64,000 nt of DNA from Mycobacterium sp. ITM-2016-00316 (lineage in GTDB: Bacteria > Actinomycetota > Actinomycetes > Mycobacteriales > Mycobacteriaceae). The notes beneath the pieces were generated by a model. That model had not been told where the DNA came from. It worked only from the letters and a program-made list of their open reading frames with translations, and did no database searches. Below are positions 44,727 to 52,852 of this stretch, one piece after another (position 1 is the stretch's first letter; the number at the start of each line of letters is the position of its first letter). Made by a program: the position numbers and the translations under genes. The stretch spans positions 1,550,001-1,614,000 of the forward strand of contig NZ_CP134398.1 in assembly GCF_002968335.2 (NCBI RefSeq), given 5' to 3'.

Positions 44727-45587
44727 GTGTCGGGTGTTGAAGACAAGGTCGTCGTCGTCACGGGTGCGGGAGGGGGACTCGGTCGCTCGTACGCGCGATT
44801 CCTGGCCGCCAACGGAGCGCTGGTGGTCGTCAACGACCTCGGCGGCGCTCGCGATGGTTCGGGTGCGGGAACTCAGGCCGCCGACACGGTGGTCGAAGAG
44901 ATTCGCAGCGCCGGCGGAAAGGCGGTCGCCAGCTACGATTCCGTGTCCGACGAAGCCGGTGCCGCGGCGATCATCGACACGGTGCTCAACGAGTTCGGCG
45001 CGGTGCACGGGGTGATCAGCAACGCCGGCATCCTGCGTGACGGCGCGTTCCACAAGATGGAGGCAGCGAGCTGGGACGCGGTGCAGAAGGTGCATCTCTA
45101 CGGTGGCTACCACGTCATTCGTGCCGCATGGCCGCACTTCCGGGAGCAGAAGTTCGGCCGGATCGTGGTGGCGACATCCACGAGCGGTCTCTACGGCAAC
45201 TTCGGCCAGGCCAACTACTCCGCGGCCAAGGCCGGACTGGTCGGTCTGATCAACACCTTGGCCATCGAGGGCGGCAAGTACTCGATCACCGCGAATGCGG
45301 TTGCGCCACTGGCTGCCACCCGGATGACCGAGGACATCGCGCCGCAGGAGCTGCTGGACAAGCTGAATCCCGAACTGGTCGCGCCGGCGGTGGGCTACCT
45401 GGTATCCGAAGAGAACCAGGACACCGCGTCGGTGTTCGTGGTCGGTGGTGGACTGGTGCAGCGGGTTGCGCAGTTCCAGAACAACGGTGTCACCTTCACC
45501 GCGCCGCCGAGCCTGGCCGAGATCGGTGCGCAGTGGTCACAGATCAGCGATATGTCGGATGCCCGCCTCGGCCGCAACCCTGTGTGA
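44727..45587 (+). CDS. MFE-2-like (3R)-hydroxyacyl-CoA dehydrogenase (SDR)
   Basis: 286 residues from GTG with AGAGGA upstream. VVTGAGGGLGRSYARFLA, NDLGGARDGSG, SNAGILRDGAFHKM, TSGLYGNFGQANYSAAKAGL and NAVAPLAATRMTED match the dehydrogenase domain of peroxisomal multifunctional enzyme 2 (17-beta-HSD type 4). It would oxidise a 3R-hydroxyacyl-CoA to the 3-keto form, fitting a MaoC hydratase partner such as the one at 51197. Confidence 0.9.
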   Translation: MSGVEDKVVVVTGAGGGLGRSYARFLAANGALVVVNDLGGARDGSGAGTQAADTVVEEIRSAGGKAVASYDSVSDEAGAAAIIDTVLNEFGAVHGVISNAGILRDGAFHKMEAASWDAVQKVHLYGGYHVIRAAWPHFREQKFGRIVVATSTSGLYGNFGQANYSAAKAGLVGLINTLAIEGGKYSITANAVAPLAATRMTEDIAPQELLDKLNPELVAPAVGYLVSEENQDTASVFVVGGGLVQRVAQFQNNGVTFTAPPSLAEIGAQWSQISDMSDARLGRNPV

Positions 45588-45600
45588 GTGAGTGCGGCCC

Positions 45601-47253
45601 ATGGCGACACCGAACGACACAGCTGATCCCGGGCCGGGCCGATCCGTGCCCGCGTTCGTGGCCGCTGACCGTTCGGTGCCACTGGTCGATGACACCGTCG
45701 GTGGCCTGCTGGCCGAGCGCGCGTCGCAGCATCCCGATCGCGATGCGCTTGTCGGTGCTCGCCACGGGTCGGACGCAACGCACCGGCTCACCTACGCGCA
45801 GCTGGTGGAGGAGGCGTCCAGGGTCGCGGCGGGCTTGATGGCGGTGGCCGATCCCGGTGACCTGGTGGCCCTTTGGGCTCCCAACGTCATCGAGTGGACG
45901 GTGATCCAATACGGGGCGGCGCTGGCCGGTGTCGTGTTGGTGGCGCTCAACCCGGTGCTTCGGGATGAAGAACTTGACTACGCGCTACGGCACAGTCGCG
46001 CCCGGGTGCTGCTGCACGCCGACGTCAGTCGCGGGTACGCCATGGCAGAAGTCGCCGAGCGCGTCTGTCAGGGTATTCCTGGCATCCACAGGATCTCGTT
46101 GTCGCAGTACGACACCTGGTTGGCTTCCGCGTCGGCCGGCGGGCCCGGATCCGGTGCGGGCGCACCCGGGGATGCGGACGCCCCGGTCATGCTGCAGTAC
46201 ACCTCGGGCACCACGGGGCGCCCCAAGGGCGTGCTGCTCACCCACCGTGCGTTGATCAATGTGGCGAAACTGACCATGGAAGCCGTCGGGATCGGCGAGG
46301 CGCAGACCTGTTTCAACCCGCTACCGCTGTTCCACACAGCCGGGTGCGTCATCGCCACCCTTGGTCCACTGTGGGTCGGGGGCACCGCCGTCCTGTGCGA
46401 ACGCTTCGAACCGGGCGCCGCGCTGGAGGCAATGCGGCGGGAGCGTGTCGATGTGCTCTTCTACGTCCCGGCGGTGTTGCATGCCCTGCTCCAACGCCAG
46501 CGGGAGAGCATGTCGAGCGCGCCCCGCCTGCGCGTCATCATGGGCGGCGCGGCCAATGTCTCCAGTGAGCTGATCGACGGCGCCGCAACAGTGTTCGGGG
46601 CCGGCGTGTACAACCTTTACGGCCAGACCGAGCTCGCGCCGGTGCTCACCATGACCCGCCCCGAGGACAGCAGAGAAGATCTGCTGAACACGGTGGGTCG
46701 TCCCCTTCCGCAAGTCGACTGCAAGATCACCGATCCGGACACCGGCCGGGTGGTGGGTGTCGGCGAAGTGGGCGAAATCTGCGCCCGTGGGTACCAGCAG
46801 TTCGTCGAGTACCTGCACGACCCGGCCGCCACCGAACGCGCTCTCGACGCCGAAGGCTATGTCCGCACCGGCGACTTGGGCACCATGGACAGCCGCGGAT
46901 TCGTGACGGTGACCGGCAGACTCAAAGAACTCATCATCCGTGGTGGCGAGAACATCTCGCCGGTCGAGGTCGAGAACATGATCGCCCGGCACGATCACAT
47001 CACCGACGTGGTGGCGATCGGACTCCCCGACGAACGACTGGGAGAGATCGTCGCGGTGGCGTGTCGAGTCGCGGCTGATCCTCCTGCTGGCCTGCGGGAA
47101 AGCCTGCTCGCTCATGCCGCGGCACGGATGCCTGCCTACCAGGTTCCGGCGCGGTGGTTCCTCGTCGACGAGTTTCCGGTGACCCCCACGGGAAAGGTCC
47201 GGCGCTTCGAGCTGCGGAACGCGGCGCTGTCGGGGGAGTTGGACGAACTGTGA
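45601..47253 (+). CDS. Acyl-CoA ligase (AMP-forming), FadD-type
   Basis: 550 residues from ATG 45601; an in-frame GTG at 45592 is an alternative. Adenylation motifs [39 protein letters not shown] and the C-terminal catalytic lysine in TPTGKVRRFELR. It activates a carboxylic acid with ATP and CoA. Overlaps the second ligase gene by GTGA, an uncommon tandem of two ligases. Confidence 0.92.
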   Translation: MATPNDTADPGPGRSVPAFVAADRSVPLVDDTVGGLLAERASQHPDRDALVGARHGSDATHRLTYAQLVEEASRVAAGLMAVADPGDLVALWAPNVIEWTVIQYGAALAGVVLVALNPVLRDEELDYALRHSRARVLLHADVSRGYAMAEVAERVCQGIPGIHRISLSQYDTWLASASAGGPGSGAGAPGDADAPVMLQYTSGTTGRPKGVLLTHRALINVAKLTMEAVGIGEAQTCFNPLPLFHTAGCVIATLGPLWVGGTAVLCERFEPGAALEAMRRERVDVLFYVPAVLHALLQRQRESMSSAPRLRVIMGGAANVSSELIDGAATVFGAGVYNLYGQTELAPVLTMTRPEDSREDLLNTVGRPLPQVDCKITDPDTGRVVGVGEVGEICARGYQQFVEYLHDPAATERALDAEGYVRTGDLGTMDSRGFVTVTGRLKELIIRGGENISPVEVENMIARHDHITDVVAIGLPDERLGEIVAVACRVAADPPAGLRESLLAHAAARMPAYQVPARWFLVDEFPVTPTGKVRRFELRNAALSGELDEL

Positions 47254-48977
47254 CCGCAACACCGTCGATCGCCCTCCGCCGCCGAGCGCTGCGGGACAGT
47301 CTGCCCGCCTGGCGTGCCACGACTCTGGCCGACTGGCTGGATCGCTGCGCCGCCCGATATCCGACGCGGTCGTTCGTGCTCTCGGATTCCGCATCCCTGA
47401 CCTACGGTGACGTCGCGGCGGAGTCGCGACGCCTGGCGGCCGGCTTGCTGGCGCTGGGTGTGCGCCCCGCTGACCGGGTCGCGATGCTGGTGGCGAACTA
47501 TCCGGAGTTCGTGACGGTGAAGTTCGCCATTGCACGGGTGGGCGCCATCGCGGTGCCGTTGAACTATCTGTACCGCGAGAGCGAATTGGGCTTCGTCCTG
47601 GCAGATTCCGGGTGCCGCGTGCTCGTGACCATGACAGAGTTCGCGACGCTGGACTACCAGAGCATGCTCGACGGCATTGCCCCCGGTTGGGATCGACCCG
47701 GGTTCGCCGATCGCACGGCCGGGGCGGACGGTGTACCCGAGCTCAGACACGTGGTGGTGCTGGATACGGGTGGTCGGCCGCGTGCGGGTGCGATGTCGGT
47801 GCCCGGTCTGGCGCAACCGGCCGCCACTACCGAGGGCGGTGAACCCGAAGTGGTGGTCGATCCGCTCGGCCCCGGTGACATGCTCTACACCTCGGGCACC
47901 ACCGGATCTCCGAAAGGTGTTGTCGTATCGCACGATGCCGTCTTGCGTACCGCCTATGCCTCCGCGTTGACCAGGGCCTACCCAGACGGTCGCCGTGTCC
48001 TGTTCTCGCTGCCGTGCTACCACATGTTCGGCTATATCGAGGGCCTGCTCTCGGTGATGTATGTCGGCGGCGCGGTGGTGCTGCAACCGTCGTTCAGCGC
48101 CGAAGGCTATTTTCGCGGTATCGAGCGCTATCGCGCCACCGATATTCTCTGTGTGCCGACCATGGCGGTCGCAATGGTCGAGAGTCCGGCAGCGAGCGGT
48201 TACGACCTGTCCTCCCTGCGCGCCATCCTCTGCGGATCGGCGCCGGCGCCGATCTGGCTGTGGCAGCGGGTCGCCCGGGAGTTCGACGTCACCGAGATCG
48301 TCACCGGTTACGGCATGACCGAATGCGGGGGCGCCATGACGCTCACGCTTCCCGAAGACCCATTGGAGATGATCTCCGAGACAGTGGGCAGGCCGAAGAT
48401 GGCGGGTGCCGCGGGGATACCCGGCACCGATGATCTTGTGCGCTACCGCGCGGTCGATCCGGATACGGGTACCGACGTCGAGGTCGGCGCCGAAGGGGAA
48501 CTCGTATCGTGTGGTCCCACCACGATGCTCGAGTACTGGAACAAGCACGATGAGACGCGCGCGGCGCTGCGCGGTGGGTGGCTGCACTCCGGTGATCTGG
48601 GTCGCGTCCGTGCGGATGGTTACCTCCGGGTGACCGGGCGAAGCAAGGAGCTCTACAAGAGCGGTGGCGAACTCGTCATGCCCAAGGAGATCGAGGATGT
48701 GCTGGCTGCCCACCCGGGTATCAGCCAGGTCTTCGCGATCGGTCTCAGTGACGAGCGGTGGGGTGAGATCGGCTGTGTTGTCGTCATTCCGGCACCCGAC
48801 CACGTTGTCACCGAGCACGATGTGCTGGCGCTGTGCCGGGACAAGCTGGCACGCTTCAAGGTCCCCAAGCGTGTGGTGTTCTACCGCCCCGAGGACCTGC
48901 CGACGACGCCCACCGGCAAGATCCAGAAGTTCCGCCTGGTCGAACAGGTCAGCGCGATGGGCTCAACGGTGGCCTGA
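47250..48977 (+). CDS. Second acyl-CoA ligase (AMP-forming)
   Basis: 575 residues from the GTG overlapping the previous stop; upstream in-frame sequence lies inside the first ligase gene. LYTSGTTGSPKGVVVSHDA, YGMTECGGAMT, LHSGDLGRVRADGYLRVTGR and TPTGKIQKFRL are intact. It diverges from its neighbour in the substrate-binding region (SLPCYHMFGYIEGLLSVMYV), so the two probably activate different acids of one pathway. Ends one base before the stop of the convergent hydrolase gene. Confidence 0.92.
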   Translation: MTATPSIALRRRALRDSLPAWRATTLADWLDRCAARYPTRSFVLSDSASLTYGDVAAESRRLAAGLLALGVRPADRVAMLVANYPEFVTVKFAIARVGAIAVPLNYLYRESELGFVLADSGCRVLVTMTEFATLDYQSMLDGIAPGWDRPGFADRTAGADGVPELRHVVVLDTGGRPRAGAMSVPGLAQPAATTEGGEPEVVVDPLGPGDMLYTSGTTGSPKGVVVSHDAVLRTAYASALTRAYPDGRRVLFSLPCYHMFGYIEGLLSVMYVGGAVVLQPSFSAEGYFRGIERYRATDILCVPTMAVAMVESPAASGYDLSSLRAILCGSAPAPIWLWQRVAREFDVTEIVTGYGMTECGGAMTLTLPEDPLEMISETVGRPKMAGAAGIPGTDDLVRYRAVDPDTGTDVEVGAEGELVSCGPTTMLEYWNKHDETRAALRGGWLHSGDLGRVRADGYLRVTGRSKELYKSGGELVMPKEIEDVLAAHPGISQVFAIGLSDERWGEIGCVVVIPAPDHVVTEHDVLALCRDKLARFKVPKRVVFYRPEDLPTTPTGKIQKFRLVEQVSAMGSTVA

Positions 48978-50000
48978 TCAGGCGAGGGCGAACTCACGCA
49001 CACCGTCGATCGTCGTGCCCGTCAGAACGCCCTGTGTCTCCAAGAGATCCAGATGGGATTTCACTTCCAGGATCGCCGTCATGCGGTGGACGATGTCGAG
49101 TTCGTCGATGGTTCGTCCGTGCCGGGTCCAGCGCATCTTGCTGCTGACCTCGAAGGAAGTCGAGTTGCCTGCGGCGACAAGGCCGGTGACCACGTCGAGC
49201 CGGTCGCGGTGATGTGCGACGAGTTCGGCGGCCCGGTGATGGGTGGTGTGTTCGGTGCTGCCGTGGGCGGGAAGCATCCGCGAATCCGGAATATCGAGCA
49301 GCACGCTCAGGGAGTCGAGATACGAGCGCAGCGGCAACGCTTCGGGTCGCCGCTCGAAGGCGATCGACGGCGTGATGCGGGGCAGCAGATGGTCGCCGGT
49401 GAACACGAGTCCGCGAGCCGCATCTTGGAAGACGATATGGCCGCGAGTGTGCCCCGGGGTGGCGCGAACGACGATCGACGAGGTGCCACAGTCGAGGACG
49501 TCCCCGTCGTCAAGCCAACGGTCAGGGGGTGCGAATGCCACCCCGCGCTCGTAGGACTGCCAGTCCAGTTCATCGATCTGGGCGGCCAGTGCTTCGGCGC
49601 CGGCCTCGATCAGCATGCCGACCTGAACCGGGTGTACGCCGTCCATGGAAGTGAAGGCCTCGATGCTGTGCCGCTCCTCGCGGCCGAGCATCAGCTCGAT
49701 GCCGTGCTCGTCACGCCACTTCACGCCGAGGGAGTAGTGATCCCAGTGTTGATGCGTGACCAGGATTCTGCGTACGTCGCCAGGTCCGGCCCCGAGTGTT
49801 GCGAGCGCTTCGACAAGTACCGACTCGGATGCCTCCGAAGCCCAGCCGGGATCGATGAGGGTGATGCCGTCACCGGCGACGATGGCGTAGGCATTGACGA
49901 TCTTCAGGTCGGGGAGGGGAAGCGGCAGGGAGACTCGCGCGATGTTGGCGGTGAGGTGCTCCAGGCCCTGGCCGACCCCGGCCGTCGAGCTGTACGTCAT
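48978..50000 (-). CDS. Metallo-beta-lactamase-fold hydrolase
   Basis: 340 residues from ATG 50000 with a near-perfect AGGAGG site. Metal motif THQHWDHYSLG, then ATPGHTRGH and FTGDHLLP, and a late histidine in PAHGSTEHTTHH. It belongs to the glyoxalase-II/lactonase/CoA-thioesterase-like group, so it could hydrolyse a lactone or thioester intermediate. Divergent from the 50.1-56.2 kb operon across a palindromic control region. Confidence 0.88.
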   Translation of the reverse strand: MTYSSTAGVGQGLEHLTANIARVSLPLPLPDLKIVNAYAIVAGDGITLIDPGWASEASESVLVEALATLGAGPGDVRRILVTHQHWDHYSLGVKWRDEHGIELMLGREERHSIEAFTSMDGVHPVQVGMLIEAGAEALAAQIDELDWQSYERGVAFAPPDRWLDDGDVLDCGTSSIVVRATPGHTRGHIVFQDAARGLVFTGDHLLPRITPSIAFERRPEALPLRSYLDSLSVLLDIPDSRMLPAHGSTEHTTHHRAAELVAHHRDRLDVVTGLVAAGNSTSFEVSSKMRWTRHGRTIDELDIVHRMTAILEVKSHLDLLETQGVLTGTTIDGVREFALA

Positions 50001-50030
50001 GACGTGAGTCCTCCTATCGAGAAGAGAATT

Positions 50031-50055
50031 TAACACAGACTAGAAAACTGTGTTA
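50031..50055. promoter_or_regulatory. Palindromic operator between divergent catabolic units
   Basis: TAACACAG-ACTAGAAAA-CTGTGTTA: perfect 8-base arms around a 9-base spacer. The spacer contains CTAGAAA, related to the recurring CTAGATTAGAAA motif. It lies 31 bases upstream of the hydrolase start and is positioned to control both directions. Confidence 0.6.
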
Positions 50056-50137
50056 GCGTCGAGCCGTGGCCGTGAAAGCGGCCCTGAAATGCGCTCGAAT
50101 CAATATTCAAAGAGATCGTTGAGTGGAGGAAGTCGGC

Positions 50138-50215
50138 ATGATCCGCAGCGTGGCCGGCCTCGACCCTGTTGGTGGAATCGAGGCCGAGCGGTTCCAGCTG
50201 AGGGGCCGTCGGTGA
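50138..50215 (+). CDS. 25-codon leader ORF
   Basis: ATG with a GGAGGAAG ribosome site five bases upstream; encodes MIRSVAGLDPVGGIEAERFQ plus LRGRR and stops in a GTGA overlap with the next gene. The strong ribosome site here, with only a weak one before the following GTG, suggests translational coupling. It could be a leader peptide or a true micro-protein. No motif recognised. Confidence 0.5.
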   Translation: MIRSVAGLDPVGGIEAERFQLRGRR

Positions 50216-51177
50216 TCACAGCTCTCGACGACTACACCCATGAAGTGGGTGTCGAAGCCAACTTCAACGAGTCGATGTACTTCGAATTCCACGATGCCAC
50301 GTCAGGGGTCGGCGGCTTCCTGCGACTGGCGAATCGGCCCAACGAGGGCATCGGCGAGCGCACGGTCTGCCTGTATCTTCCAGATGGCACTGTCGGCTTC
50401 GGATTCGAACGGCCACGCATCGAGGGCAACGCGACCCTGCAGGCCGCCGGACTGAGCGTCGAGGTCGTGCGGCCGATGCAGGACGTTCGAGTGCGGTTCG
50501 ACGGGGGCGTGAATCTGCTGGCCGATCCGCTGGCGATGCTCGATCCCAAGACCGCACTGGCCGAGAGCCCGGTCGTGGAGGCGCGCATCGTGTTGCAGTA
50601 CTTTGCGATCGCACCCGCGCATGAGCAGACGTTCGATGCCGACGGACAATCGTTCGCGCCGAACCACTACGAACAACTGACCGAGGTCACCGGACGGCTG
50701 GAGATCGGCGGCAACCACGTCACCGTTCGCGGACACGGCCTGCGGGATCATTCGTGGGGCCCGCGGTCGTGGCAGGCGCCGTGGTTCTACCGCTGGCTGC
50801 ACGCCACCTCTGGCGATTTCGGTTTCATGGCGGCGTACTTCGGCGAGCCCGACGGCACCAGCCGACGCGGCGGATTCGTCTTCGACAACGGCACGGTGCA
50901 TGCGTGCGATGACGTCGAGATCGTGACCTCGCGCGACACCACCGGTTTCCCACGGCAGATCGAGTTGTCGGTGCGTGCCGGAGACCGGCACTGGCAGATG
51001 TCAGGGGAGGCGCTGTCCTCGGTGCCGCTGAGACATCGAAGTACCGACGGCAGGCCGGACACCCGCATCGTCGAATCGGCGATGCGCTGGAGACTGGCCG
51101 ACGGACGCGAAATACATGGTATGGCCGAATATCTGGATCAAATTGAACACGGTGAACCCGTCGGATCTCGGGTTTAA
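50212..51177 (+). CDS. Lipocalin/CrtC-AttH-like protein of unknown function
   Basis: 321 residues from the GTG overlapping the leader ORF. Two beta-rich halves: the first with FNESMYFEFHDATSGVGGFL, the second beginning near VRGHGLRDHSWGPRSW, followed by a run of aromatic residues (WQAPWFYRWLHA). This RDHSWG-x-RxW block resembles uncharacterised DUF7064/7065 or hydroxyneurosporene-synthase-like proteins that bind hydrophobic ligands. Ends with IHGMAEYLDQIEHGE. Hydration or isomerisation of an isoprenoid-like compound is possible but unproven. Confidence 0.7.
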   Translation: MITALDDYTHEVGVEANFNESMYFEFHDATSGVGGFLRLANRPNEGIGERTVCLYLPDGTVGFGFERPRIEGNATLQAAGLSVEVVRPMQDVRVRFDGGVNLLADPLAMLDPKTALAESPVVEARIVLQYFAIAPAHEQTFDADGQSFAPNHYEQLTEVTGRLEIGGNHVTVRGHGLRDHSWGPRSWQAPWFYRWLHATSGDFGFMAAYFGEPDGTSRRGGFVFDNGTVHACDDVEIVTSRDTTGFPRQIELSVRAGDRHWQMSGEALSSVPLRHRSTDGRPDTRIVESAMRWRLADGREIHGMAEYLDQIEHGEPVGSRV

Positions 51178-51196
51178 GTGAAGGGAGCAACACATC

Positions 51197-51649
51197 ATGA
51201 AAGTGTTCGAGAATTTGGCTGAGTTCGAGTCGGCCGCGGGTATCGAACTGGGGCCCACCGATTGGCTGGAGATCGACCAGCAGCGGGTCGATCAGTTCGC
51301 CGACGCGACCGACGATCACCAGTGGATTCACGTCGACCCGGAGCGCGCGGCCAACGGCCCGTTCGGTGCCACCATCGCCCATGGTCTGCTCACGCTGTCG
51401 CTACTGCCGAAATTCATGCACGATCTCTACCGCGTCGACAACGTCGCGATGGCGATCAACTACGGGTTGAACAAGGTTCGCTTCATCACGCCGGTACCGG
51501 TGGGGTCCAAGCTGCGCGCCTCCTCGTGTATCGAGCAGGTCGACAAGCTCGACACCGGACTGCAGGCGACGATGGTGACCACCATCGAGGTCGAAGGGGC
51601 TGTCAAGCCGGCCGCCGTGGTCGAATCGATCATTCGCTATGTCGGTTGA
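51197..51649 (+). CDS. MaoC-type (R)-enoyl-CoA hydratase
   Basis: 150 residues, AGGGAG upstream. Single hotdog domain with the hydratase-2 motif FADATDDHQWIHVDPERA (Asp and His catalytic pair) followed by GPFGATIAHGLLTLSLLP. Hydrates an enoyl-CoA to the 3R-hydroxy product, a fit for the MFE-2-like dehydrogenase at 44727. Overlaps the next gene by 11 bases. Confidence 0.92.
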   Translation: MKVFENLAEFESAAGIELGPTDWLEIDQQRVDQFADATDDHQWIHVDPERAANGPFGATIAHGLLTLSLLPKFMHDLYRVDNVAMAINYGLNKVRFITPVPVGSKLRASSCIEQVDKLDTGLQATMVTTIEVEGAVKPAAVVESIIRYVG

Positions 51650-52850
51650 ACTGACCCGCGACGTCCGCGTCGCCACGGCTGAAAATCTCTATCGGGCGTT
51701 GGCCGAGGGTGATCGTGATGCCCTCGACCGTCTTCTCGCACCGGACTTCATCGGGCACGCCGCACACGGTTTGCCGCTCGGCATGGGCGGCACGCACGTC
51801 GGTCCGGACGCCATGCGTACGCAGTTGTGGTGGCGCATAGGTGAGCATTTCACGGCGCGCGCCGTCGCCGAGGACTTCCAGGCACTCGAAGATGGCCGTC
51901 TTGTCGTCATCGGCACCTACCGCGGCAGTGCGCGCCGCTCAGGTGCCGTCCTCGACGCAGCCTTCGTACACGTGCTGTCTTTCGGCGCAGACGGACGCAT
52001 CACAGCGCTGGACCAGTTGACCGACACGGCCGCCTGGCACGCGGCGCTCGACGGGGACGGCCGCCTGCAGACCATCGAGCACCAGGTGTCCGATGGAGTG
52101 GCGACGATCTGCCTGAACCGGCCGGACCAGCGCAACGCCATCAACCTGCGGATGGCCCAGGAGTTCTTGGAAGTGGCTCGCCGGATAGCAGCTGATCGCT
52201 CCGTACGCGCAGTCCTGATCAGTGCCAACGGTCCGGCGTTCACCGTCGGCGGCGACATCTCGTACTTCCTCGACGGCGCGGGTGAAGGCTACGACAAGCT
52301 GTTCGAGCGGATGATCTGGCCCTTCCACGAGGCGTTCGACATCCTGAGCCGCATCGAGGCCCCCATCGTGGCGGCCGCGCACGGCGCGGTGGCCGGCGGC
52401 GGGATGGGATTCGTCTATGCCGCGGATCTGGTTCTTGCCGCGGAGGGCACCCGGTTCGTTCCCGCCTTTGCCGCCATCGGGCTGTCCGGGGACGGGGGCG
52501 GTACCTATCACCTCCCACGACTGATCGGACCGCGGCGCGCGGCGCAGGCGTACCTGCGTAATACGCCGATCAGCGCCGAAGAGGCGTTGGCCTGGGGCCT
52601 GATCAACGAGATCGTGCCGGCTGGCGAACTCTCGGTTCGTGCAACGGCATTGGCCCGCGAACTGGCCGAAGGGCCCACTGTCGCGTTCGGGACGATGCGA
52701 GCACTGTTGCGGGAGAGCTGGGGCAACGACCTCCCCGGGCAACTCGCTGCGGAGCTGCGCGGGACCAAGAAGACAGGACTCACCCGCGATGCGGCCGGCG
52801 CGTTCTCCGCGTTCGCCGAGAAGCGGGCACCAACATTCGAAGGAAGATAG
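51639..52850 (+). CDS. NTF2/SnoaL domain fused to a crotonase
   Basis: 403 residues. Residues ~8-130 form a SnoaL/NTF2-like domain (TAENLYRALAEGDRDALDRL, RLVVIGTYRGSARRSGAV). Residues ~145-403 are a complete crotonase (LNRPDQRNAIN, GPAFTVGGDIS, GAVAGGGMGFVYAADLV, IGLSGDGGGTYHLPRLIG with an Asp at the second catalytic position). No internal start or ribosome site was evident at the joint, so it is a real fusion. A bifunctional isomerase/cyclase-hydratase role is plausible. Confidence 0.88.
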   Translation: MSVELTRDVRVATAENLYRALAEGDRDALDRLLAPDFIGHAAHGLPLGMGGTHVGPDAMRTQLWWRIGEHFTARAVAEDFQALEDGRLVVIGTYRGSARRSGAVLDAAFVHVLSFGADGRITALDQLTDTAAWHAALDGDGRLQTIEHQVSDGVATICLNRPDQRNAINLRMAQEFLEVARRIAADRSVRAVLISANGPAFTVGGDISYFLDGAGEGYDKLFERMIWPFHEAFDILSRIEAPIVAAAHGAVAGGGMGFVYAADLVLAAEGTRFVPAFAAIGLSGDGGGTYHLPRLIGPRRAAQAYLRNTPISAEEALAWGLINEIVPAGELSVRATALARELAEGPTVAFGTMRALLRESWGNDLPGQLAAELRGTKKTGLTRDAAGAFSAFAEKRAPTFEGR

Positions 52851-52852
52851 CC

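Noticed and set aside
47136..48818. 560-codon antisense frame over the second CoA ligase
   Set aside because: The plus strand encodes a complete AMP-forming ligase; the antisense product is His/Arg-rich nonsense.
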